Origin: Sphingobacterium faecium
GTDB taxonomy: Bacteria > Bacteroidota > Bacteroidia > Sphingobacteriales > Sphingobacteriaceae
Length of the DNA: 64,000 nt
Direction: 5' to 3'
Assembly: GCF_003054045.1 (NCBI RefSeq)
Contig: NZ_QBKH01000002.1
Location: forward strand, 833,518-897,517
Positions within the stretch are counted from its first letter, which is position 1. Each line of letters begins with the position of its first letter. Positions 45,301 to 54,624 of the stretch are shown here, piece by piece. The position numbers were made by a program, and so were the translations under genes. The notes beneath the pieces were generated by a model that was not told the origin of the DNA, made no database searches, and saw nothing but the letters and a program-made list of their open reading frames with translations.

Positions 45301-45408
45301 ACCTTAGGTGTATATAAAAGTATCTTGTCTCAGACAAAAGATACAAAATTGCAACAAGAAGTCGAGCAGCTCGAAAATAATTATAAAAAGCAATTTGGCT
45401 TAGAATAA
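42397..45408 (+). CDS. DUF2723 membrane protein (PMT-like glycosyltransferase)
   Basis: A 1003-residue protein. The first 330 residues hold about eight membrane helices with the DUF2723 signature AERSTSWWDCGEFIASAYKM, QVVHQPGAPLFLMIQNIFS and VESEVYAMSSLCTAVVFWG. A second membrane group lies at about 487-600 (QSPLQPRERDYAYAGSFYAF), and the C-terminal 400 residues are largely soluble and helical. The N-terminal Asp/Glu loop after TM1 resembles protein O-mannosyltransferases, so a lipid-linked sugar transfer to exported proteins is plausible. Alone, with a strong terminator. Confidence 0.85.
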   Translation: MNYTKINNVLGWTCAIIATVTYMLTAERSTSWWDCGEFIASAYKMQVVHQPGAPLFLMIQNIFSNLAGGDVTRIAFWMNVGSGVCSGITILFLFWTITALARKVVTKSIDGEYTSVDLIKIFGSGLVGALAYAFSDTFWFSAVESEVYAMSSLCTAVVFWGILKWENHADEPGADRWLILIAYVMGLSIGVHLLNLLVIPAIALVIYFKRAKTITSKGAIQSFLLGVVVLAVILWGIIQYSVKFAAYFDLFFVNTLGLGFGTGFTFFVVLLVALLAYGIWYSIKKVKPILNIVLISASFIIFGYSSFAMIMIRAKANPTLNNSDPENAFTFLSYLGREQYASEPLFKGPNFDSKITGVEPTYSYRKDKDKYTKIQTGSTYQYDKEVLFPRVYSNRDGHPGYYQDYLRLGEGQSPTFGDNLKFFLNYQIGHMYGRYFLWNFAGRQNDQQGHGTYTEGNWISGIKPIDQMLVGGQDALPDSLNTDPSNNKYFFLPLIIGLIGAFWHFGKRQKDAGVVGLLFFFTGLAIVLYLNQSPLQPRERDYAYAGSFYAFAIWIGLGVFAIADFLGKKMNPKTAASLTTGVCLLAAPVLLAKENWNDHDRSHKLTARDLAKDYLESCAPNAILFTYGDNDTYPLWYVQEVEGVRTDVRVVNLSLLSADWYMAQMQQKVNDADALPINIEKEKFKKGIRDVMYYQDVQVPGHVDLNLVLQIMLSDDPKNKAQLTSGEFENFLPTKNLALAVDRNAVIQNKTVPKEWESSIPDTLAWTYNKNYVTRAELSILSILANNNWKRPIYFAATVPNDNYLGLDKYLVQEGFAYRLMPVQVAKENEGSLVNADAAYTAITKKYSWGNMATSPYLDPESYRMIGLITNSILGSTATQLLEQGKEKEAKEIALLAYEKMPKRVFLMRDALNYTPIINILYSVGETQKAADIVNRNLLFLKQNMAYYHAIAETKTELEYANIQTALRTLGVYKSILSQTKDTKLQQEVEQLENNYKKQFGLE

Positions 45409-45416
45409 ATAATTTG

Positions 45417-45462
45417 ACACAAAAAAATAGGCTTACAATTTTGTAAGCCTATTTTTTTGTGT
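45417..45462 (+). terminator. Terminator of the DUF2723 gene, 21-bp perfect stem
   Basis: Arms 45417-45437 and 45442-45462 are exact complements around ATTT and include a seven-T run. The rest of the gap to 45693 shows no gene. Confidence 0.8.
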
Positions 45463-45693
45463 ATTATTTTTTAATCGGACAGAACAAGCCTGAGAGCTTA
45501 AAACATAGAATGAATTGTAAAGGCTTGTTTACAAAGTGCTAAATCGATAAAATTGTTTTGAACTTTCAAGAATTTTAGATAATTTGTCGCTTCATCTAAC
45601 AATTAATTATAACCAAACAGTTTTGAGGTCTCATCTTATTTTATTGTATATCATAGTAAAATGAATGGCTTCTGAGAAAATTAAAAATTAATT

Positions 45694-47430
45694 ATGGTAA
45701 ATTATCAAATAAAGGAAAGTACAGAAGTCTATGATGCTATTGTCGTCGGATCAGGCGCCGGTGGTGGAATGGCGGGCTATATCCTTGCCAATGCCGGGCT
45801 TAAAGTACTGATGTTGGAGGCAGGTCCTTTTTACGATCCAGCAAAAGATTCATTACAGTTGCGTTGGCCTTGGGAGTCTCCGCGCCGTGGGGCTTCTACC
45901 ACACGACCATTTGGAGACTTTGATGCCGCATTTGGAGGCTGGCAGATCGAAGGAGAGCCTTACAGCAAAGTAGCAGGTACTGAATTTGAATGGTTCCGTG
46001 CTCGTATGTTAGGCGGACGTACCAACCACTGGGGTAGGATATCGTTACGCATGGGACCTGATGATTTCAAACCCAAAGATGGTGTCACCGATGAATGGCC
46101 AATTACTTATGATGAAGTGAAACCATTTTATGATCGTGTAGACCGTATGATCGGTGTGTATGGTACAAAGGAGGGCATACATAATGAGCCAGATGGTATT
46201 TTTATGAAACCACCAAAACCAAGATTAAATGAGTTGTACATCGCAAAAGGAGCAAAGAAAGCGGGAGTTCCCGTTATTCCAGGTCGTGGAGCCGTGTTGA
46301 CCGAAGTATCGAAAGAAATCAAAGGCAGAGGGACATGTTTTTACTGCGGTCAGTGTGGTCGTGCTTGTAAAGTGTATGGCGATTTTTCATCGTCATCTTG
46401 TTTAGTCATACCAGCAATAAATACAGGCAATCTTAAAGTAATAGATAACGCTATGGTAAGGGAGGTTCTGACCAATGATGAAGGGTTAGCTATTGGTGTT
46501 TCTTATGTGAATACCAAAGATATGCAAGAATATGCCGTAAAAGGAAAAACAGTTATTTTAGGAGCTAGTGCCTGTGAGAGTGCGCGTATTATGCTTAATT
46601 CCAAATCCAAAGCTCATCCTGGTGGAGTGGGTAACAGCAGCGGTGTAGTGGGTAAATATTTGCATGATTCTACTGGTGCTAGTCTGTCTGGTTTTTTACC
46701 ACAATTGTTGGATCGAAAACGTTATAATGAAGATGGGGTAGGAAGTGTGCATATTTACTCTCCATGGTGGGAAGATAATAAAAAGCTTAATTTCCCTCGC
46801 GGATATCATATCGAATATGGAGGTGGACTTCATATGCCTTCGTATGGATTTTTGAATTGGGTCCCTAATGTGAATAATAATGCGAAAGGTGCCGATGGAA
46901 AGCAAAAGCCATTAGGTGGATATGGAGAGTCATTGAAGCAAGATTATAATAGTTTCTACGGAGCGAATGTGGGAATGGCTGGTAGAGGGACCGCTTTAGC
47001 ACGGATTGATAACTATTGCGAGATTGACCCTAATAAAGTGGATAAATTTGGTATCCCTGTGCTGCGTTTCCATTATAAATGGGCTAACGAAGAAATAGCA
47101 CAGGCCAAGCATATGCAAGAAACGTTTCAATCCATCATGCATGAAATGGGGGCTGTGATCACCTCTAAGATTCCAGGAGCAGATACACTCTATGGTTTGG
47201 AGGCACCGGGTAAGATTATACACGAAGGAGGAACCACTCGTATGGGTAATGATCCTAAAACTTCAGCATTAAATAAATGGGGGCAGGCACATGATTGTAA
47301 AAATCTGTATGTCGTAGATGCAGGACCATTTGTTCAACAAGGGGATAAAAATCTGACTTGGACGATATTAGCCCTGTCGATGCGCACTGCAGAATATATT
47401 TTACAAGAAAAGAAAAACTTAAATAGCTAG
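45694..47430 (+). CDS. GMC-family FAD oxidoreductase with Cys-rich insert
   Basis: A 578-residue flavoprotein: FAD-binding VVGSGAGGGMAGYILANAGL near residue 17, LMLEAGPF, GGRTNHWGRISLRM, and C-terminal GGTTRMGNDP and LYVVDAGPFVQQGDKNLTWT. Near residue 213, TCFYCGQCGRACK followed by SSSSC is a cysteine cluster seen in glucoside 3-dehydrogenase / gluconate dehydrogenase-type GMC enzymes and may bind an Fe-S cluster. The following gene encodes the matching small subunit. It likely oxidises a sugar or glycoside; no adjacent cytochrome c subunit is present. Confidence 0.87.
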   Translation: MVNYQIKESTEVYDAIVVGSGAGGGMAGYILANAGLKVLMLEAGPFYDPAKDSLQLRWPWESPRRGASTTRPFGDFDAAFGGWQIEGEPYSKVAGTEFEWFRARMLGGRTNHWGRISLRMGPDDFKPKDGVTDEWPITYDEVKPFYDRVDRMIGVYGTKEGIHNEPDGIFMKPPKPRLNELYIAKGAKKAGVPVIPGRGAVLTEVSKEIKGRGTCFYCGQCGRACKVYGDFSSSSCLVIPAINTGNLKVIDNAMVREVLTNDEGLAIGVSYVNTKDMQEYAVKGKTVILGASACESARIMLNSKSKAHPGGVGNSSGVVGKYLHDSTGASLSGFLPQLLDRKRYNEDGVGSVHIYSPWWEDNKKLNFPRGYHIEYGGGLHMPSYGFLNWVPNVNNNAKGADGKQKPLGGYGESLKQDYNSFYGANVGMAGRGTALARIDNYCEIDPNKVDKFGIPVLRFHYKWANEEIAQAKHMQETFQSIMHEMGAVITSKIPGADTLYGLEAPGKIIHEGGTTRMGNDPKTSALNKWGQAHDCKNLYVVDAGPFVQQGDKNLTWTILALSMRTAEYILQEKKNLNS

Positions 47431-47435
47431 GACTC

Positions 47436-48068
47436 ATGAATAGAAGAGAATCACTAAAAGCATTAGGTCTCATTGCAGCAGGAACTGGCCTATTGGCGGG
47501 ATCCTGTAATACCGATAAGAGTAAAACAGCAGCGGTAGATACTTCAGATCGACTTCCTGGAATACAGGATTTTGAATATGAACGCACAAAAGCACTATTG
47601 GAAGAGAAATTTTTTAACGAACATGAGTTTGCAACAATTACTATTTTAGCCGATATCATTATTCCTAAAGATGCATCTTCGGGAAGTGCCTCAGATGCAG
47701 GAGTGCCCGATTTTATTGAGTTTATCGTGAAGGATTTACCAGATAATAAAATTCCAATGCGTGGTGGCTTAAAATGGTTGGATGTACAATGTCAAAAAAG
47801 ATTTGGACAAGCATTTGTTAATTGTAAGCAGCAGGAACAATTGGCTATCGTCGATGATATTGCTTATCCCGAATTAGCGAGACCTGAAATGCAGCAAGGG
47901 GTTGCTTTCTTTTCTTTGATGCGTAATCTGACTTCTTCGGGTTTCTATACCAGCGAAATCGGAGTGAAAGCAATCGGTTTTCAAGGAAATACGCCTGGAG
48001 TATGGAACGGTGTTCCAGATGATGTATTGAAGGAGCATGGATTTGATCCAACCCAATTTTTTGGATAA
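47436..48068 (+). CDS. Gluconate 2-dehydrogenase subunit 3 family protein
   Basis: A 210-residue small subunit with a Tat-like, lipoprotein-like N-terminus: MNRRESLKALGLIAAGTGLL then AGSCN (Cys24). The mature part contains FATITILADIIIPKDASSGS and GVPDFIEFIVKD, typical for this family. It usually carries the folded GMC flavoprotein through the Tat pathway (hitch-hiker). It starts 5 bases after the oxidoreductase stop, so the two form one transcript. Confidence 0.88.
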   Translation: MNRRESLKALGLIAAGTGLLAGSCNTDKSKTAAVDTSDRLPGIQDFEYERTKALLEEKFFNEHEFATITILADIIIPKDASSGSASDAGVPDFIEFIVKDLPDNKIPMRGGLKWLDVQCQKRFGQAFVNCKQQEQLAIVDDIAYPELARPEMQQGVAFFSLMRNLTSSGFYTSEIGVKAIGFQGNTPGVWNGVPDDVLKEHGFDPTQFFG

Positions 48069-48085
48069 CAAATAATCAAGACTGA

Positions 48086-48124
48086 GAAAGCCCTTTTCAT
48101 TAAAAATGGAAAGGGCTTTTTTTA
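48086..48124 (+). terminator. Terminator of the GMC oxidoreductase operon
   Basis: AAAGCCCTTTTCAT / ATGGAAAGGGCTTT arms with one G-T wobble pair, followed by T-run. Confidence 0.8.
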
Positions 48125-48212
48125 TCAGGTAGAGTTTGATTATTATTTTTTGATAATCTCTTGTTTTTCAAGAATATTTGTAAGTTTGTCAAAGGTAACC
48201 AGCCTATAAAAT

Positions 48213-49610
48213 ATGAATCGACAACTCAAACTTTGGGATGCCATTATGATTGTAATGGGATCAATGATTGGAAGTGGAATTTTTATTGTTTCATCAGATA
48301 TGATGCGGCAATTAGGTTCAGGATGGTGGGTGATAATCGTATGGCTCATTACGGCTGTGATGACCGTTTCTGCAGCCATTTGTTATGGGGAGTTATCTGC
48401 TTTATTTCCCAAAGCTGGTGGTCAATATACCTACTTAACTGAAGTATTTGGGAAAATGACGGGTTTTTTATATGGTTGGAGTCTGTTTACCGTGATTCAG
48501 ACCGGAACTATTGCTGCAGTAGCCGTTGCATTTGGAAAATTTACTGCCTACCTGATTCCGGAATTAAATAACGCTGCACCCCTATATGAAAATGGCTCCT
48601 TTAAGATCACCTGGATTCAAATACTGGCCATGTTCGTTATTTTGATACTCACCTTTATCAACACCAGAGGAGTACGAAGCGGAAAAATGATACAATCATT
48701 TTTTACATCATCAAAGATCATCGCCTTAATCCTATTGATTATAGGCGGTATATTTATGATCAAAGAAAATCATTTTTCTGAAAACTTGAGTTATGGTTTA
48801 AATTCCTATCAAAATTTGAAAGGTCTCGGCTGGTCAGATATTAGTGGTGGTATTTTGTTAGGTGGCATTGCTGCAGCAATGGTCGGTTCTGTATTTAGTA
48901 GTGTTGCTTGGGAGAACGTAACTTTTATTGCAGGGGAAATTGAAAATCCAAAACGCAACGTTGTTCGGGCGATGGTGATCGGAACTTCTTTAGTGATGGT
49001 GCTGTATTTACTCTGTAATTACGTGTATTTATCTGCATTAAGTAGGGAGGAAATTGCGTTTGCGGTGAATGATCGTGTAGCGGTAGCAACAGCACATAAA
49101 ATATTGGGCGAGACAGGAACGATTATTATGGCTGTTCTAGTCATGATATCCACATTTGGTTGTGTCAACGGTATTGTGCTCTCTGGGGCAAGGGTATTTC
49201 AACGGATGGCAAAAGATGGTTTATTCTTGAAGCAAGCTATTCCGAATAATAAATACGAAGTACCTGAAAAATCATTATGGTTACAAGGGATATGGGCTTC
49301 ATTACTATGTTTGAGTGGTCAGTATGGAGACTTACTTGATATGATATCTTTTGTGATTGTTTTATTTTATATGATCACGGTGTTTGCTGTGATTTGGCTT
49401 CGATTTAAACAACCCAATTTAGAGAGGCCCTACAAAACGGTAGGATACCCTATAGTCCCTTTAATCTACTTACTTATTGGATCTGCATTTTGCATTTTAT
49501 TGATTTTATATAAACCACAATACACATGGCCAGGTTTTATTCTTATTATTCTGGGACTACCTGTTTACTGGTTTATAAATAAGAAAAAAACAGCTAAGAT
49601 CGATTCTTAA
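48213..49610 (+). CDS. APC-family amino acid permease
   Basis: A 465-residue inner-membrane transporter with about 12 helices. The first helix carries LWDAIMIVMGSMIGSGIFIV, the unwound GSGIF substrate motif of APC (LAT/AdiC-like) carriers, and GELSALFPKAGGQYTYLTEV follows in helix 2. VAWENVTFIAGEIENPKRNV is the conserved helix 6 / loop. It probably moves amino acids by exchange or proton symport; specificity cannot be read. A bicistronic partner is not seen. Confidence 0.87.
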   Translation: MNRQLKLWDAIMIVMGSMIGSGIFIVSSDMMRQLGSGWWVIIVWLITAVMTVSAAICYGELSALFPKAGGQYTYLTEVFGKMTGFLYGWSLFTVIQTGTIAAVAVAFGKFTAYLIPELNNAAPLYENGSFKITWIQILAMFVILILTFINTRGVRSGKMIQSFFTSSKIIALILLIIGGIFMIKENHFSENLSYGLNSYQNLKGLGWSDISGGILLGGIAAAMVGSVFSSVAWENVTFIAGEIENPKRNVVRAMVIGTSLVMVLYLLCNYVYLSALSREEIAFAVNDRVAVATAHKILGETGTIIMAVLVMISTFGCVNGIVLSGARVFQRMAKDGLFLKQAIPNNKYEVPEKSLWLQGIWASLLCLSGQYGDLLDMISFVIVLFYMITVFAVIWLRFKQPNLERPYKTVGYPIVPLIYLLIGSAFCILLILYKPQYTWPGFILIILGLPVYWFINKKKTAKIDS

Positions 49611-49612
49611 AA

Positions 49613-49630
49613 CAAGCTTATAAGAGCTTG
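49613..49630 (+). terminator. Weak terminator-like hairpin after the permease gene
   Basis: CAAGCT-TATAAG-AGCTTG, three bases after the stop codon, followed by only a loosely T-rich stretch. Confidence 0.4.
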
Positions 49631-49832
49631 ATCGCTTATTTTATAGGGTGTCGGATAAATTCTGCTCAAGATGGCAATGAATAATTAGAAATGCTATACG
49701 ATGATTTTATAGGATGGGTATAACGCATTTCTAGTTTTTAATCGTGCTTTTATGTCGTTCATCCGACAATAAATTCATCTTTTATTCGGATTTTTTCGAA
49801 AAAAGTGGTACGTTTGCTTAAACATTCCCTTA

Positions 49833-50381
49833 ATGAAACAGTCGATTTTATTAGATGGACCAAAATTTCAGATTACCATTCAAAGACTTTGTCGTCAATT
49901 GATTGAGAATCATGGAGATTTTTCAAATACAGTTATAATTGGTATACAACCTCGTGGAACTTTCTTAGCCAGATGCATTGTCAAAGAATTGGAGAAAATG
50001 TTGGGTACATCAATTTTAAGTGGTGATTTGGATATTACATTTTACCGTGACGATTTTCGTAGAAAAGGTAATGATGGTCCCATTTTAGCTAACAGCACAA
50101 ACATCAATTTTATTGTAGAAGGTAAAAAGGTCATTTTGATGGATGACGTCCTTTGGACTGGTCGAACCATTCGTTCTGCGATGGATGCCATTCAAGCATT
50201 TGGTCGCGCCGAACGTATCGAACTACTCGTGCTCGTTGATCGTCGTTTTTCAAGACAGATCCCAATTCAACCCGATTATATTGGAATTCAAGTGGATTCT
50301 ATTGATTCACAAAAAGTGATTGTGAACTGGCAGGAGTCGGATAATCAGGATAGTATTATCTTGGTAACAGAGAAAAAATAG
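49833..50381 (+). CDS. pyrR: PyrR: pyrimidine regulator / uracil phosphoribosyltransferase
   Basis: A 182-residue phosphoribosyltransferase-fold protein with the PRPP loop VILMDDVLWTGRTIRSAMDA, VIIGIQPRGTFLARCI and RRFSRQIPIQPDYIGIQVD, matching PyrR. In Bacillus, PyrR binds pyr mRNA in response to UMP and also converts uracil and PRPP to UMP. Here it precedes pyrB by 28 bases. I do not see a clear PyrR-binding anti-antiterminator in the 220-base leader, so enzymatic salvage may be its main role. Confidence 0.9.
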   Translation: MKQSILLDGPKFQITIQRLCRQLIENHGDFSNTVIIGIQPRGTFLARCIVKELEKMLGTSILSGDLDITFYRDDFRRKGNDGPILANSTNINFIVEGKKVILMDDVLWTGRTIRSAMDAIQAFGRAERIELLVLVDRRFSRQIPIQPDYIGIQVDSIDSQKVIVNWQESDNQDSIILVTEKK

Positions 50382-50409
50382 AGTAACGAAAATCTGAATA
50401 CATTATAAA

Positions 50410-51348
50410 ATGTCATCAACAGCTGAACAATTAAGTACACGTCATTTGTTAGGAATAAAAGATTTGAATGAATCTGATATTCAATTGATTTTAAATACAG
50501 CGAGCAACTTTAAAGAAGTTTTAAATAGACCCATCAAAAAAGTTCCTTCACTGCGTGATATTACAATCGCAAATGTCTTTTTTGAAAACTCTACACGTAC
50601 ACGTCTATCATTCGAGCTAGCTGAAAAGAGACTTTCAGCAGATATTGTCAATTTCGCAGCCTCATCTTCTTCGGTAAGTAAAGGAGAGACTTTAATCGAT
50701 ACGGTCAATAATATATTAGCGATGAAAGTGGATATGATCGTGATGCGTCACCCATATGCTGGAGCAGGCGTGTTTTTAAGTAAGCATGTAAACGCACAAA
50801 TTGTGAATGCGGGTGATGGGGCACATGAACATCCTACACAAGCATTATTGGATTCTTTCTCGATTCGTGAACGATTTGGTGATGTAGCAGGACGTAAAGT
50901 GGCAATCATCGGTGATATCACCCATTCTCGTGTTGCGCTCTCTAATATCCTATGTTTACAAAAACAAGGTGCAGAAGTTATGGTATGTGGACCAACTACA
51001 CTAATTCCTAAATATATCACTTCATTAGGAGTAAAAGTAGAACACGATTTGATGAAAGCGTTGAATTGGTGCGATGTCGCGAATATGTTGCGTATTCAAT
51101 TGGAAAGACAAGATATTGCCTATTTTCCATCTTTACGTGAATATTCCATGCTTTATGGTTTAAATAAGACCTTGTTAGATTCACTGGATAAAGAAATTAC
51201 AATTATGCACCCAGGACCGATCAATAGAGGAGTAGAGATCACATCGGACGTTGCGGATAGTGCACATTCCATTATATTAGATCAAGTGGAAAATGGTGTC
51301 GCAGTTCGTATGGCCGTGCTGTATCTGTTAGCAGGACAGCGTGGTTAG
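50410..51348 (+). CDS. pyrB: Aspartate carbamoyltransferase catalytic subunit
   Basis: A 312-residue catalytic chain of the second step of pyrimidine synthesis. NVFFENSTRTRLSFELAEKR holds the STRT carbamoyl-phosphate loop, MRHPYAGAGVF, DGAHEHPTQALLDSFSI (HPTQ) and MHPGPINRGVEI complete the active site. No pyrI regulatory chain lies nearby. It is co-transcribed with pyrR and ends in a strong terminator. Confidence 0.95.
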   Translation: MSSTAEQLSTRHLLGIKDLNESDIQLILNTASNFKEVLNRPIKKVPSLRDITIANVFFENSTRTRLSFELAEKRLSADIVNFAASSSSVSKGETLIDTVNNILAMKVDMIVMRHPYAGAGVFLSKHVNAQIVNAGDGAHEHPTQALLDSFSIRERFGDVAGRKVAIIGDITHSRVALSNILCLQKQGAEVMVCGPTTLIPKYITSLGVKVEHDLMKALNWCDVANMLRIQLERQDIAYFPSLREYSMLYGLNKTLLDSLDKEITIMHPGPINRGVEITSDVADSAHSIILDQVENGVAVRMAVLYLLAGQRG

Positions 51349-51371
51349 CAACAGGTTGTATAAATAGATCA

Positions 51372-51411
51372 ATATGCCTGGTTTTATTTTAAATCAGGCA
51401 TATTTTTTTTG
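51372..51411 (+). terminator. Terminator of pyrRB
   Basis: ATATGCCTG / CAGGCATAT arms followed by eight T, 24 bases after pyrB. Confidence 0.85.
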
Positions 51412-51582
51412 TATTAAATACGTTATACTTTTGATAATGTTAACAATTGTGAATAACTTTTGAGGAAAACTCCTTATTTTAGGCTTAATTTAGTACTTTG
51501 AAGATTACTATGAAGTATACTTCGCTTTTGGAAGCTAAGTACTTGTAACATAAAATAAAACATATAAAATATTTTACATATT

Positions 51583-54500
51583 ATGTATAAAAAGATTTAC
51601 CAGGTGGGGTTTGCGCTGAGTTTGATGGCGACACCAGCTTTAGCACAGCAAACAGAGTGGCAACAAATCAACAAAGCATACAAGTCCGGAATGGAGTTGT
51701 TTGAAAGAGGTAAGTTTACTTCTGCTTCCGAACAATTTAATCGTGTGGAAGCTTTACGTACCAAATCATCATTACAGTTAGATGAAACAGAGGAGCTGAC
51801 ACTCCTAAAAGAAAATGTTCGCTATTTTCAAGCAGTATGTGCTCTTGAACTTGGCGAAACAGATGCGGAAGCACAATTTCTGAAATATATCAAAGACTAT
51901 CCTTCGAGTGCTAATGCTAAAGCAGCATATTTTCAAATTGGAAAATCTTATTATGCAAAGAAAGACTATGTAAAAGCAATTGAATGGTTTACCAAGATTG
52001 ATAGTAAAAATTTAGCGGGTAATGAAAGCTTAGAGTATCGTTTTAAATTGGGATATTCTTATTTTACAACTAAAAATTATACCGCTGCAAAACCACTTTT
52101 TGAAGCTTTAAAAGATCAGAAATCGGAATATCAAGAAGCATCAATTTATTATTATGCTTACTTATGTTATTTAGATGCCGAGTATAAGACTGCTTTGAAT
52201 GAGTTTGAACGTCTTAATGGATCAAAAACATTTGAAACCAGTTATCCGTACTATATTACAGCCTTATATTTCTTAGATAAGCGCTATGATGATGTTTTGG
52301 ATTATGCTTTGCCCATTATGCAACGCACCAAACAAGAAAATGAAACGGAATTGTTCCGTATTATCGCAGCGACATATTTCATTAAAGGAGATCTGAAATC
52401 ATCTAAAAACTACTACGATAAGTTTCAAGCCCAAGATCAGGGAAAGACACAAAACAATCAAGATAGTTACCAAATCGGTTATATCGCCTATAAGTTGAAA
52501 GATTATGATAAGGCGATTACAGAATTGGAGAAAATGACCGAACCTGATGCTTATTATCAAAGTGCGATGATTACATTAGGAGATTCATTCTTAAAAAAAG
52601 GAAATAAACAAGCCGCTCGTAATGCATTCTTCAAAGCTTCGAAATTAGATTTTGATAAAGATCTGCAAGAGGAGGGATTATTTAACTACGCTAAACTTTC
52701 ATATGAATTGGAATTCCACCAAGTGGCGTTAGCTTCTACTCAGGAATATCTAAAAACATATCCAAATTCAAAACGTCAGGAAGAGGCTAAAACATTATTA
52801 GCTGAAGTATTGCTGAGCACTAAAAATTACCGCGAAGCAGTTGATATCTTAGAAACCATTCAGAAAAGAGGAAAAGAAGCAAATGTAGCTTATCAAAAAG
52901 TAACGTACTATAGAGGTTTGGAATACTATAATGAGCGTGCATTTGAAAATGCCATCTCCTTATTCATGCGTTCGGAAGCGAATCGTTATGATGAAGAAAT
53001 CTATGCATTAGCGACTTACTGGAAAGCTGAAGCGATGTATGAGGTGCGTAAATATGGTGAAGCGGTAACGAACTTTAATAAATTTTTACGTTTACCAGCA
53101 GCTAGCAAAACGGATGTTTACAACTACGCCAACTATGCATTAGCATATGCCGCATTTAGAAATGGTAATTACAATACCTCTGCGAATTATTTTGAACGCT
53201 TTTTAGCGACAGGTGGTTCTAAAGGAATTGAATTGAATACCCGTAACGATGCTATCGCGCGTTTAGGAGATTCGTATTTCTCCGCGAAAAATTATGGTAA
53301 AGCTATGGAGCAGTATGATCGATTGATCAATGCAAAAGCAGCAAGTCAAGATTATGCTTTATTCCAACGCGGTATTATCCAAGGGCTACAAGGTAATAAT
53401 GAAGGCAAAATTGCAACGCTTAAATCTGTAATCGCGAAATACCCATCTTCAAACTATGCCGATGATGTTTCCTTCGAGATTCCTTATACCTATTTCTTGA
53501 TGGGACAGTCAGATCAAGCGATAGCTGGATTGCAAACGATGGTGGAGAAATATCCACGAAGCAGTTATGTGCCACGTGCTTTGGTAACCATCGGTTTAGT
53601 GCAGTATAATCAAGATAATAACGAAGCAGCGTTAAAGACTTTCCAACGTGTAGTCGATCAATATGCGACTACGGATGAGGCTAAACAAGCGATGCGATCT
53701 ATTGAAAATATTTATTTGGATAATAGCGATGCTACTGGTTATATCAAGTATGCGACTGGTACCAATATTGGAAACCTGACGACATCAGAGCAAGATAGCC
53801 GTACCTTCTCTACTGCTACTACATTATTCTCAAGATCAAATTATCAAGGTGCAATCGAAGCTGTCAATGCTTATTTTGACAAATTCCCTAAACCTATTCA
53901 AGAAAAATATGCTCGTTTTATTCGTGCAGAAAGTAATGCCGCATTAGGTCATATCGATGAGGCTCTACATGATTATAACATTATCTTGAATGATTGGACA
54001 AGTGCTTATACAGAACGTACTTTGGTTAGTGTGTCACGCTTGTATTTGAAACAGAAGAAATATAACGAAGCAACACAATTGCTCAAAAAATTAGAGTTGA
54101 CTTCTGAATACAAATCGAACTACAGCTATGCGATCAACAATTTAATGGTCAGCTATTTTGAGATCGGTGACTATAAAGAAGCATTAAATTATACGAATGC
54201 TGTCAAGAATTACGAGAAATCATCGGAGGAAGAAATTGCTAACGCTTCTTTATATGCCGGTAAAGCATATTTGAAACAAAACAAGCGTGCTGAAGCATTA
54301 AAAGAATTTAATTTAGCGGCACTAAAAAGCCGTACCGTTATCGGAGCTGAGGCGCGTTATAATGTTGCTTTGATGCAGTATGAAAATAAAGAATATGAAG
54401 CAGCTATTAAGTCCGCTTTTGATGTTTCAGATTCATTCTCTTCTTATGATTATTGGGTAGCAAAAAGCTTTATTTTAATGGCTGATGCTTATGTCGGAAA

Positions 54501-54618
54501 AGGAGATAATTTCCAAGCAAAATCTACTTTGGAGAGTGTGATTGAGAATTATGATGGTAAGGATGATATTTTGCCTACAGCAAAAGCTCGTCTAGAAAAA
54601 TTGAACAAAAAGAAATAG
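51583..54618 (+). CDS. Large exported tetratricopeptide-repeat protein
   Basis: A 1011-residue protein with a signal peptide (ending LMATPALAQ) and then TPR-like helical hairpins over nearly its full length, for example YFQIGKSYYAKKDYVKAIEW, LGDSFLKKGNKQAARNAFFK and YADDVSFEIPYTYFLMGQSD. Such periplasmic repeat proteins act as scaffolds in envelope complexes. It opens a seven-gene rightward run and is followed after 6 bases by an outer-membrane barrel gene, so the two probably act together. Confidence 0.85.
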   Translation: MYKKIYQVGFALSLMATPALAQQTEWQQINKAYKSGMELFERGKFTSASEQFNRVEALRTKSSLQLDETEELTLLKENVRYFQAVCALELGETDAEAQFLKYIKDYPSSANAKAAYFQIGKSYYAKKDYVKAIEWFTKIDSKNLAGNESLEYRFKLGYSYFTTKNYTAAKPLFEALKDQKSEYQEASIYYYAYLCYLDAEYKTALNEFERLNGSKTFETSYPYYITALYFLDKRYDDVLDYALPIMQRTKQENETELFRIIAATYFIKGDLKSSKNYYDKFQAQDQGKTQNNQDSYQIGYIAYKLKDYDKAITELEKMTEPDAYYQSAMITLGDSFLKKGNKQAARNAFFKASKLDFDKDLQEEGLFNYAKLSYELEFHQVALASTQEYLKTYPNSKRQEEAKTLLAEVLLSTKNYREAVDILETIQKRGKEANVAYQKVTYYRGLEYYNERAFENAISLFMRSEANRYDEEIYALATYWKAEAMYEVRKYGEAVTNFNKFLRLPAASKTDVYNYANYALAYAAFRNGNYNTSANYFERFLATGGSKGIELNTRNDAIARLGDSYFSAKNYGKAMEQYDRLINAKAASQDYALFQRGIIQGLQGNNEGKIATLKSVIAKYPSSNYADDVSFEIPYTYFLMGQSDQAIAGLQTMVEKYPRSSYVPRALVTIGLVQYNQDNNEAALKTFQRVVDQYATTDEAKQAMRSIENIYLDNSDATGYIKYATGTNIGNLTTSEQDSRTFSTATTLFSRSNYQGAIEAVNAYFDKFPKPIQEKYARFIRAESNAALGHIDEALHDYNIILNDWTSAYTERTLVSVSRLYLKQKKYNEATQLLKKLELTSEYKSNYSYAINNLMVSYFEIGDYKEALNYTNAVKNYEKSSEEEIANASLYAGKAYLKQNKRAEALKEFNLAALKSRTVIGAEARYNVALMQYENKEYEAAIKSAFDVSDSFSSYDYWVAKSFILMADAYVGKGDNFQAKSTLESVIENYDGKDDILPTAKARLEKLNKKK

Positions 54619-54624
54619 GAAATA

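Noticed and set aside
49631..49832. PyrR-binding attenuator in the pyrR leader
   Set aside because: No mutually exclusive hairpins or terminator T-run could be identified by eye.
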